Of a stretch of DNA of 64,000 nt, positions 34,857-45,149 are shown piece after piece. The translations under genes were made by a program, and so were the position numbers. Origin of the DNA: Ligula intestinalis (taxonomy: Eukaryota > Platyhelminthes > Cestoda > Diphyllobothriidea > Diphyllobothriidae); NCBI GenBank assembly GCA_036362985.1, contig JAYGXS010000001.1, positions 50,993,954-51,057,953 on the forward strand, in the 5' to 3' direction. Positions within the stretch are counted from its first letter, which is position 1; every line of letters begins with the position of its first letter. Under the pieces are notes generated by a model. It was given only the letters and a program-made list of their open reading frames with translations. It was not told the origin of the DNA and did not search any database.

Positions 34857-37800
34857 ATGAGCGGTTTGTTATTTATTTTTCGATAAACAGCTTTTTCTCC
34901 AAAATTGTAGACGAAGTAGGAGCTTTAGTTTTCGATTTTGGGTCGTACACTCTCCGGGGAGGGTTTGCTGGGGAAGATACGCCGAAGGTTTTATCGACTT
35001 AGATGCTAATCTATTCATTTAGCTTGATATACCCAGCTATGTTGGTTCTGCACCATCAAAAGAAGATGCTTCGATTACCAAACGAATAATTGGGCACAAC
35101 GTATTTGTTCCACGTGAAAAAATGGAGGTAAAACCTTTCCTCAAAGAAGGCCTGGGTATTGCATTTGTTCATTTTAATGTTATTGCGTAGTCGAGGATTG
35201 GGACGTATTTGAAGATGCTGTGGCTTATATGATAAACTACCTTATTCCCTATGAACGCACCCAGCATCCCGTTCTGTTTTCCGAGCCAGCATGGAATCCC
35301 AAGTTGAAGAGGGAAAAAATGACCGAAATTTTGTTTGAGAAATTTGAGGTTTGTCCTCCTTTATATCTAGTTTTTGTCCAGCTACCTGCATTTTATCTTG
35401 CAAAAAATGCCGCCCTAACGTGTTTTGCGAACGGACGTCATGCTGGTCTTGTACTTGATTGTGGAGCTTCCTGTACGGCTGCCGTTCCAGTATATGATGG
35501 CCGAGTTCTAACCCAAGGCATCGTTCGAACTCCTCTGGCTGGTGATTTTATTGTCCGACAGTGCAGGAAGCTGCTGCGTGAAGAAGTAAAGGTAGACTTG
35601 GTTCCGTATTACAGAGTAGCAAGCAAGGTAAGATATCGTTATATGTCAGCTTCTTTTTTGCTGAGTGTATCTTGTTGAATATTACGTTATATTTTACGCT
35701 AAGCAACCCTTTGTAGTATTTCTTCGGAGCGATGTTTCCAGTCTTTTTACATATTTTTTTTTAATATTTCGTGTTCAGTAATCATTAGTCGATGACGGAA
35801 TACCCCCACTTTAAGTTTGCTTTCTTGGAGGAAATTCATACCTGCTTCGTGAAGCAGATTTGTCCGCTACAGCTTAGTTATAAAGCTTTCTAATTGTTTT
35901 TCACAAAATACGAAAAATCGTAAGCCTGTTCTTAGGGTACAAGTGTTCCAGAGCGGTTGTCTCTGGCGCTCTTAGTTCCTTTTCGGTAACAGGAAATTCC
36001 AACGTCCAACTGAATGGTCTGGTGTTTTAGATATTCACTTTGATTTAATTACCATAGTATCAACAACTGAACTATCTCCAACTGTCTCTTAGTATTTGGC
36101 CTTCTATATTATTACGCATTATATTTTTAATCGTCTATTTACATACGATCTTTTTTTGATCACGATGTTTCCCGTTATTAAAAACAGAGCATCTGATTTT
36201 CATAGTTTTGCTAATTGACAAACGCTTCGGTCAGTATTACTTACGTTGGCAACTTTTTAGGAAGTTGTTAAGGATCGAGAACCAGCCCGATTCACAGAAC
36301 GAAAATTGCCACCTCTTACTGACTCATACAAGGCCTTTATGGAACATGTAAGTTTGTTTCTCGTCTGCTCGTTAACACAGCCCCATGTTTCATGTAGTCT
36401 TAATTTCTTCTGCTTGTTAATTTTTATGCCTTCCTCAAATTTTTAAAAGAGTCTGTTACCTTATTTTAAACTGTGCGCTCTGGAAATGGGAGTTAATTAG
36501 CTCTACAATTTACTCAGCTGGATCCACACCAATAATCGACATATCACAGCCTTCTTTAGCACCTGAATTGTCTGCATTTTGGACGTTCAGTCTAAATAAC
36601 GTTTCTTGCTTCCCTGATCGACCATTGAATAGGCGTACTACCAATATGGCGTATCTAGTGACAAGTAATATCCTGCCCGTAGTTCATACTTGTCAGGGGT
36701 TTCGCAGCATTTAGTTGAGCGGGTAGTTTTCCAAGCTCCAGTCCGTCACATTTACTGGTACCTTGCTGTTTTGCTTGCAACTCACTCTGACCCACTCCGA
36801 TTTTCATCGCTTCCGCTCCCTCGACTCTTGGTATATGCGTACGTGAACACAACTGCCCGAACCGACCAAGCGAAGCTTGCATGAGTCAGCATATCTGCCA
36901 AGCCGATTCCCATATGTGAACTTCGAGTTAAAATTGAACTAGATCATCGGCCAGGCATATGTGCGCGTTATGTGGCCCATGACACATCGACACTGCCGCT
37001 TGACTTGGATTCACAATTTTATTTCTACGCGTGCCCCCTGCTTCCGATATTTTAATCGGACTTGACAAGGGATTACATTGCTTTTTAGAAATTCATTGGC
37101 ATTACAGAGTAGCGTGGTGGCCTCATCTACCTGGAGTCTGTTTCTTCCTGTACACCATGATGAACTACTTGCAGCATATGAGCTCCGGACTGCGGGTTGT
37201 GCAATTGCACTTTTAAACCCCGATTCGCATAGAAACAACTTACTTTTATTCCGGCTTGTTTTCTGAGATATTATCGCTAAATTTCTATTTCATCCAGTAA
37301 CACCTGAACTCAAAACTGATGCCCATAACTTCAAAGCCAACCGAAGTGAAACTCCATTAATGTTAAAAAGAAAATGTATCGCCTGGTGACTCTATTGTTA
37401 ACATTTTCATCGGCTTTTACGCCGGCCAGATATGATTACTGGAGAAATTAAAAATATAGTAGAAGTGGCTGTGCCATCAATAGGCAGATGTCGTGTCTAC
37501 TAATGCCTCGCCCTTTCAAAGGGATAGTAAGCCCCATAACTTAATAGTTTCTTAAGCTGAATCAGCGCTGATTTTTTTTAACTAAACTAACAGACGCACT
37601 TTAAGCTAACTCAGAATTTTACCTACTAATACAGCTCAGTTCTTCTAACTGAGCTTCAGTCAGCGGTAGTCCCTTTGTTTGATTGTTATAAGTGCTTTTC
37701 GATTAAAGATATGGGATACTTTCCGTTGGGCCGTTGAGTACCCGCCTGTATTCAAAATTCCCAAGAAGCCTCATGATGTCTACTTACTTTTTCTACGACC

Positions 37801-40800
37801 TATGCTACGGCGTCCGCTGGAACCGACGCGCTCCGCAACATTTTTCCGGTGGTGCGAGCGAATAATATGCAAGCTGGACTGCTAAACAAAAAACGGACTC
37901 TTGGTATTGGATGCTGGAATGTGCGAACATTTATGGAACCTGGTATTCAAAGTCTGACAGCGCACGGTCTCCATGAATATCAAGTGGATGTTTGTTGCCT
38001 GTCAGGGGTCCGACTCCCCGATTCAGGCGTCCGAGAAATCAAAATCCCGGGGGTCAATTCCCATCTCACCTTGTATCACAGTGGTCCGAGTAACTCATCT
38101 GGTAGACTTGGTGTCGCTGTTGTCCTCTCGGAACAAGCCAGCCGTGCACTACTGGCATGGGAACCAGTCAACGACCGAATGGCCTATGTTTGACTAAAAG
38201 ACCATTTTACGAACATCTCGGTCGTATCTGTGTATGCACCTACGTCGGCGACTGAACAGCAAGAGAAAGACAATTTCTACTCGCAGCTGCAAGCCAAACG
38301 ACTCCCTCGCCGAGATCTGCTAATTGTTGCCGGGGACAAACAGCCACCTTCTTGGTCGTTTTGGGCTTGGCTCTCGAACGGACAATAGTGAGAGGATGCT
38401 GCAGTTTGCCGAACAGAGCCGACTGTTTGTTACCCACACATGCTTTCAGCATCGTCACAAACATCTATTGACTTGGTATTTGAACGATGGCCATACCGCC
38501 AGTCAGATCGATTACATTCTAGTTGGTTCACGGTTTCGCAGCTGGGTCCACGATAGCAGGTCGATGCGAGGTGCCGAAACTGGTAACGTCCACGGGTCTG
38601 ACCATGCTCTCGTTCGATTGCGCCTGAACGTTCACCTCTCATCTGCGCCCAAAATTCCACGTGCGAGACACCTTGATGCCGCAAAGCTCCGGCAGACCAA
38701 CACTACCTAGGCTCTAAGCACAGAAATCTGGTCCCGTCTTATGACCCAGGCTGACAACGAGGGCAATAGCAAGTGGCCATCACTGAAGACATCCATCTAT
38801 GGGGCAGCTGAGAAAATTCTCGGATTCACTCAGCGGCGCCGCAGTGACTCGATCAGCGGAAGAACCCTGCAGCTGTCGGCCGAGACGACTCAAGCCAGGT
38901 CCCGCCACGATGCCTCCTTCCGCCAACTTCGAAAGCTGACAGCAAAGTCGGCTAGAGATGACCGGCAGAAGTACTGGTCCGAAGCGGCGACTTCTATGGA
39001 GCAGGCTTCCAATGTTGGTGACACCTGAAAATTGTACCAAATCATACTCCAGGTTAGTGGAAAGCCCCCGACACTCTGTGATTCTGTTCGCGATGTGAAT
39101 GGAGGTTTTATTGCTGACAACTCAGCCAAGGTCGATTGCTGGCGTGAACACTTCGAGCACCTCCTCAACTTTGGCGAACAACCCATCACACCCTCCCTCT
39201 CCTCCACAGCGGATTTTCAATCCTCTCCTGCCTACGCAGTGTCGTGTGACCTCCCTTCCGAAGACGAAGTTACCGATGCAATGCAGAGGCTACGCAACAA
39301 AAAGGCGTGCGGAGAAGACGGTATTCCTGCAGAAATCTACAAGTCCTGTGTCGACACCCTGGCTCCTCGGCTCCATGAGGTGATTGAACGGGTGTGGCGA
39401 GAAAAAGCTGTTCTCGATGACTGGGGCTCAGGTATCCTTGTACCTGTCCACAAGAAGGGATATAAGACAAGATGCGAGAACTACCATGGCATAAGTCTTA
39501 TCGATGTTGCTGCAAAGATCTTCGCTGTTGTTCTCCTCAGGTGCTTCCAGTCTGTACTTGACTCTAGGATGTGACCCAATCAAGCCAGATTCTGAGCTGG
39601 ACGTGGATGTGCGGATCAAATATTCACACTGAGGTGCACTCTTTAATTCCACCATAGCTACCAGCAGCCGACGGCCGTTTGCTTCGTCGACTTTGCCGCC
39701 GCATTCGATTCCATCCATCGTGAGTCCCTGTGGTGAATAATGAAAACTGGAAGGAGTGCCGACCAAATTCATTGTCATGATTAAAGCCTACTATCGGTCT
39801 ACCACCGCACGAGTCCTGATCCACAACAGTCTCTCTCAGTCGTTCGATATCCGGTCTAGTGTCCGTCAGGGCTGCGTCCTTTCGCCCATTCTGTTTAACT
39901 ACGTCATTGACTGGATACTCGGCAAGGCCCTACATGAAGAGGACGGTGTTGAACTTGCACCCGGACGCCGGCTAACTGATTTCGACTACGCCGATGATAT
40001 TGCGCTGTTAGCTGCAAGCTTTGGTTGTCTACGGTCGGTAGTGTCGCGGTTAAATTAGATCGTTATCTCGGTAGGCATGTCTATAAATTCCGGAAAGACT
40101 AAGCTGCTCTCGAGCTGCATCCCTGACCAGGAGAAAGCACCCCTGGGGATTAATGGCCATCAACTTCAAAACGTAAACAGCTTTAAATACATCGGGGCGA
40201 GGCTGCTACCGAATGGGCAGAGCCAGGATGACATTGTATCCCGTATCGATGCTGCTCGCTGGGTTTACTCAATCCTTCGAAAGCGCCTATGGATCCGACG
40301 TGACATCTCCATCGCCACGAAGATTCATGTATACCGTGCATCCATCGGGTCACTCCTGCTCTATGGATGTGAATGCTGGGCTGTGCGCGCTGAAGATGAG
40401 CGAAGGCTGGAGGTCTTTGACCACCGGTGCCTGAGGACGATCCTGCGAGTTAAGTATAGCGACGTCATCTCAAATGAGACAGTCCGCATCCGCTGCGATC
40501 GTATCACGAAGTTATATCAGGTCATTCAAGAAAGGCGACTGAGGTGGTTTGGACACGTTCTCCGTCGTCCGCCCCACGAGCTTACCTATGCTGCTCTCGA
40601 CCCAGCACCGCAGCCCACCTGGAAACGTCGAAGAGGAGGGCAACTGAAGACTTGGCTCGATACCGTCCGTCAAGACATGGAAGCAGTTTTTGGACCTTCT
40701 ATCTTCGGTCTCCGTCGCTGGAGAAGGGACTGGGTGGAGCTTTCCAGATCCGCTGCCGCCAATCGCCACGCATGGAGAGGTACCGTTTGTGACATCATTG

Positions 40801-43800
40801 AGGCCGGCTAGATCAGGCATGATCACAGCCGTAACAAGTACAAGTACAAGTAAGACACTCTGTAACTCTGGTTGGTGTCCTTGAACGGGGAAGATCGTGT
40901 GTTGTACGCGCTGTGCGTGGTTTAGTTTCGTCAGCCACCGTGCCTGCATCCCTCTTCAGACCGGCACTTACTGGAACATGCTTTATGAGGGACGGAAAGT
41001 TGCTTCAAATATTTCTTATTATAAACTAGCCTGGATGCCATTCACTTCCGTATCTGCATGCAGTTATAACGACTTGGGTACGATTGGTAGGCTGCTATAT
41101 TCAGCTGTGACATGGATAGTATTGACAAAAATGTCATAGTATAGTAGATTTCAGTTTTAGGCAACCTTCTGATAGTTTGGATGCACACGGCAAAGAGATA
41201 TGTCTCCTTGATATTTGGTTTCACTTCGGCTTTTCGTCTATTTTTTCCAGAATTTGATTCAAGACTTCGCTGCCACTGTCCTGCAGGTTTCGGACGATCG
41301 TTATGACCAAAAGTGAGTTCCGCCTTCTCTCGGTTTACTTGACCCAAACCAAAAATAGCGAATCAGTACTCTGAATGCCGTGTGACCTTTGTCAACTTAA
41401 TGTCCATTGGCTGTTGTCTTTAATTTGCTTCACTGCTGCGCTAATTTGTTGCTGCACTACGAGTTATCTACAAGTTAAGTATGCAAAGTAGATTGTCTAT
41501 CTCATGAAATTTCAACTGAAATCCTGAAGTGGGTTTTCGATTCGAAATCACTTATAGTATAGTCGTAGTGTTTAGTTTCATGCAGCTAATTCCAATTTAC
41601 TTTATTTCCTAAAATATATGTCGGCTTTTAAGAGAGTATGTTTCTGGTCACCTGTAAATCAACACCGTAAAAATTGCTATTGACGTAATATGCATTTTCC
41701 AAAGAAATGTTCATGCCCTTATAACTTTGCCTATTATTTATATATAACATGTACAAATCATGTTTCCTTTCTTCTCATTTTATAAAAATTGCGTCCTCCT
41801 CCAATTTTATGCTTGAAGAAAGTGCATCTTTTAGTTTTACAAAAGATTCTTTGATATTTTTTAGGACCGCCTATTTACCAATGCTGCTTATAAAGTATGA
41901 AACAACGTCCACACCTAACGCACAATTTTATGAGCATCGTGTGACGCCTTCCTAATAGCGTAAAGAAATGAGTGTTATTGCCTAAGCGGAATGTATACAG
42001 CACGTAGTTTCCTAACCCTTAATCCGCGTATAACGACAGGTCGTGGTCAAAAGTATTCCAGACGGAGGAAAATTTAAAAAGCTAATGGAGACACTTTCTT
42101 CAAATGTGATCTTGAAAGAGGACGTAATTTGCTACAAGAAGGTATACTTTTGTTCATGTTTTCAGCCAACTACGTTTACACTTATGAGGGCATCGAAAAT
42201 AATTCAACAAAATGTATATTACTTAAGTAGTTTTTTAAGATGCTTGTTTTTGCAGATGGCCGGAAAGAGGCTCGTTAAAAAGCGGGCACCCTGACGTGAA
42301 TAAGATATCTTAGGATTTTGCTACACGATAATAAATATAACGACTATACTTGCGTATTTTTTTCAAATTATTAAGGCATTCAGAATCATGACTGACTTTT
42401 CACGAGCTAGGCACTCTACTGAATGTAGTCATCCTACTCATCTGATTGTCTTTAAGTTGTCTAGATCAGCTTTTTTGATCACTAGCAGAGATTGCAAGGA
42501 CTCATTTGCTGCAGAGTTGCTACTACGTGCGGGTACTGGGGATTCAGATCTACAAGGGTTTAACTCCTGCGTCAAAATAACGAAAGTAGAGGCATGTGCA
42601 GATAAAGAGGACAATTATGAGCATAAGACAGCGCACTGAACATAAAATACAACAAGTGCAGCATATCAAATCCCTATAGATGAACCAGCTCATTTGATGC
42701 AGTTCGAAATATCAAGAGGGATTTGGCTAGTCGGGTATTCTGCAACCTGTTTTAAACGATTTGTTTAAGCTATTAACTGAGACTTTCCCTCAATGTCATG
42801 CGTGCATTTGGTGCCTGTTTGGCGAACAGACTTCTGGAATAAAAGTAGCCTAGCGCCTAACCATATTTTGCTGTTGAAGTTCTGTGAACTTTTCTGGTTC
42901 GAAAAGTTTATTTATTTGATGTTTTTGATTCCCAAACCGATTTTCATCAAAGTTATCACTCAAACTATCCGTAGTTCGACATCTTAAGTTTGGGATTACT
43001 TATTGAACCCGAGCTTCTCATAGTGCGTTTTTGTAATAAGTAGCAGTGATTTTCTTAATTAAAACGACTGAAGGTAGTGGTATTCCACAGGATTAGGAAA
43101 CTTCCAGAAGATTGATGTCAAGCCAGTGCCTACATTTCTAATTCTCTCTTTGGTCTCCATTGGAAAAATAAATACGTTAATACCTTATCCTTCTCGATGT
43201 GCTTCTATGTTTTAATATTTCGGATTGCCCATTTCCCAGGTGTTCTCCATAACTTTGTGAGCGTTGCTATTTTACGTTTCGAATTCGTTAGGCAATTGTT
43301 CTCATCAACTGACCCTTGTGTGATATACGTGCATTTTTCGATTACAGTAAGGAATTAGGGTCCATCACTTATTTTGCTAGTCCTTATGCATATGAATTTA
43401 GGGCAACCATGACACTTACTTCTACTTGGCACAGCTGTGATCATGCCCGATAGAGCCGGTCTCGATGATTTCCCGAACTGTACCTTTTCACGCATGACAA
43501 TCCGTAGCAGCGGATCTCGATAATTCAATCCATTCCCTTCGCTAATAGCGACGCCGAACACTGAATGCCCATGACCCACTTCTATGTCTTCGTATACAGT
43601 GTCGGGACAGGTTTTGTGTTGACCTCCGACCCTCTCCTCTTCGACGCCTCCAATTGGGTAATGATGCAGGATTAAGGGCAGTAACACTGAGCTCCCGAGC
43701 TGGAGCTCTCTTGAAGAGTGAGTTGGAAGAAGTCATATTTAATTGCAAGAGCGAGATTGAAGTTAACGATAATTTGCCTATGACTCAGCCTAGACGGCAT

Positions 43801-44764
43801 TCAAGCTTGTTAGTGTGCCAATCTGCACTATGGATACCTCGTTAAATACACTTAAATCTCATATTCGCACCTTTTTTATCTGGCTACATTTTTGTCTGTC
43901 TGGTTTCAGAGCAGAGGTTGGTTTCTATGGCACCACAACTAGGGTGTAATCGAAATTCTGTTTCTAATGCTCTCTGCCTTCGTTGTAAGTAGAAAACCCG
44001 AAAGTAGCGCCCACAATTGATTGAATCCACATGAAACATTTTCCTCTCTGCAAACAACTGCATACGCATTTCCGACACCATTCTATATTTAATATTTAAT
44101 AACCTTCGCTCATTTTTATGTTTTTTAAGCAAATATTCGTACCTTAAAGTCTCTTTTCGCTGCTTTCTTTATAGCCAGATGGATACCTTTCCAATGATTT
44201 CTTACGAATTTCCTAACGGATATAACATCGAACTTGCCCATGAACGATTTCAACTTCCGGAAGCATTGTTTGATCCATCAGTATTGCCCGTAAGGTCTAC
44301 ATAAGTTTACACTCTTAAGGAATGTGGTGGTAATTCGATGTTGTCCATGAGCCACGTTGTCGCGAGCAGCATCAGCCTTTGTGATATCGACATCCGACCG
44401 GTAAGAAATACTTTTTCTTTTGATAAGTAAAGAATTTGTATAACAATGTGGTGGTCGTTGGAGGAACAAGTTTAATTATGGGCTTCACTGATCGACTTCA
44501 GCGTGACCTTAACATAAAGACACCACCGGTATGCTGCTGTTACTCTTACCATATGTTTTCAGAGCATGCGATTAAAAGTTAATTTCCCCAGTTCCTTGCC
44601 GGAGCGCAGATTCTCTAGCTGGGTCGGTGGGTCAATTCTCGGATCTCTGGTATGTTCTGCTACTAAAGCGTTATTTTTGCCAGGGTACCTTCCAACAAAT
44701 GTGGATTTCAAAACACGAATACGAGGAATCTGGGAGATCAATGGTCGAAAAGAAATGTCCGTGA
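34857..44764 (+). CDS. ACTL6A: Actin-like protein 6 (BAF53/ACTL6A homologue)
   Basis: Actin-related subunit of SWI/SNF (BAF), and in animals also of INO80/TIP60-type nuclear complexes (family knowledge). Exons: 34857-34863 (ATG AGC G), 34911-34987, 35023-35155, 35191-35348, 35382-35627, 36261-36347, then 44179 (or 44175)-44289, 44320-44400, 44433-44528, 44563-44649 and 44684-44764 (TGA). Landmarks are [43 protein letters not shown], the nucleotide-fold [37 protein letters not shown]...[42 protein letters not shown] and [17 protein letters not shown], ending KKCP like the vertebrate protein. An exon for about 25 residues between MEH and MDTFP is not found. Six introns are 30-35 bp. The big intron holds RTE copies. 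Confidence 0.92.
36348..37830. other. Large ACTL6 intron, first part
   Basis: Starts with a GTAAGT donor after the MEH codons. No further exon or motif found before the RTE element. The missing actin-like exon was sought here without success. Confidence 0.5.
37840..40880 (+). mobile_element. Nearly full-length RTE-clade LINE inside the ACTL6 intron
   Basis: The endonuclease begins [14 protein letters not shown] (37897), with [34 protein letters not shown] and a C-terminal HGSDHALV block. A linker follows, then [76 protein letters not shown] and [10 protein letters not shown] (YADD at 39987-39998). The C-terminal domain includes [40 protein letters not shown] and [17 protein letters not shown]. 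The 3' end has a short (ACAAGT)n tail near 40838-40850, typical of RTE. About six stops or shifts are visible (38194, ~38340, 38708, 39026, 39572 and others), so it is inactive but not old. It has the same orientation as the host gene. Confidence 0.92.
40881..42030. other. ACTL6 intron, unassigned part
   Basis: No motif recognised between the RTE tail and the small exon pair at 42040. A 68-codon open stretch at 41749-41955 is not recognisable. Confidence 0.35.
42040..42294 (+). CDS. Two exons of an unrecognised small basic protein within the ACTL6 intron
   Basis: The first exon (42040-42141) follows a GACAG acceptor and reads [20 protein letters not shown], then [13 protein letters not shown], ending at a GTATAC donor. 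The 114 bp intron ends TTTTTGCAG, and the last exon (42256-42294) reads [16 protein letters not shown]. Phases match (0/0). No start exon is found. Splicing from the ACTL6 exon at 36347 would also be in phase 0 and would give a truncated alternative C-terminus of about 46 residues, so this may be either a nested gene or an alternative end. I do not recognise the family. Confidence 0.4.
   Translation, partial: VVVKSIPDGGKFKKLMETLSSNVILKEDVICYKKVYFCSCFQPTTFTLMRASKIIQQNVYYLSSFLRCLFLQMAGKRLVKKRAP
42295..43390. other. ACTL6 intron, unassigned part
   Basis: An 83-codon open stretch at 42388-42639 has no recognisable domain. The rest is AT-rich. Confidence 0.3.
43395..43750 (-). mobile_element. 5'-truncated RTE LINE 3' end, antisense in the ACTL6 intron
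   Basis: Minus-strand reading [20 protein letters not shown], then a segment corresponding to VFGVAIS...NGL and [11 protein letters not shown]. These correspond to the end of the element at 40560-40850 ([20 protein letters not shown], then [12 protein letters not shown]). It is an independent insertion of the same or a close RTE family. Confidence 0.8.
43751..44170. other. ACTL6 intron, last part
   Basis: No exon recognised. The region ends with the TTTATAGCCAG acceptor of the exon beginning MDTFP. The missing actin-like segment was sought here as well. Confidence 0.4.
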
Positions 44765-45135
44765 TGTTTTATTCTTGTTGGACGATTTTCTACATGTATT
44801 TCTGTATGTAGTCTCTATTCTTTTTTCGAACTAAAATACACCCATGTTGACAACAGCGCTTTTTTCAAAGTTTTCGGTAATTTTACTCGTGATTGGTTTG
44901 TTGGCTTGGGAGGCATTCAAGTTTGACGCTCGTGTTGATTCGGTTCGTGTTGATCCCAAATTTTTGCATTTAATCTTTCACCTATTTTCCCAAGGGTCCA
45001 AATATCTTTTTCTTTAAATTCTCGTTTGCGAGTGTCTAGTAACTGCATTTGTTTGGTACAGCAAAAGCAAAGTTAGTATGCATACTACTTTCGATGTTGC
45101 TACTTTACTTTTCAATAACACCCTTCGAAATCCAA

Positions 45136-45141
45136 AATAAA
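45136..45141 (+). terminator. Candidate poly(A) signal of ACTL6
   Basis: An AATAAA hexamer lies about 370 bp downstream of the TGA. It is the first clear hexamer I see on this strand; AT-rich surroundings make chance likely. Confidence 0.3.
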
Positions 45142-45149
45142 TGTGTTAA

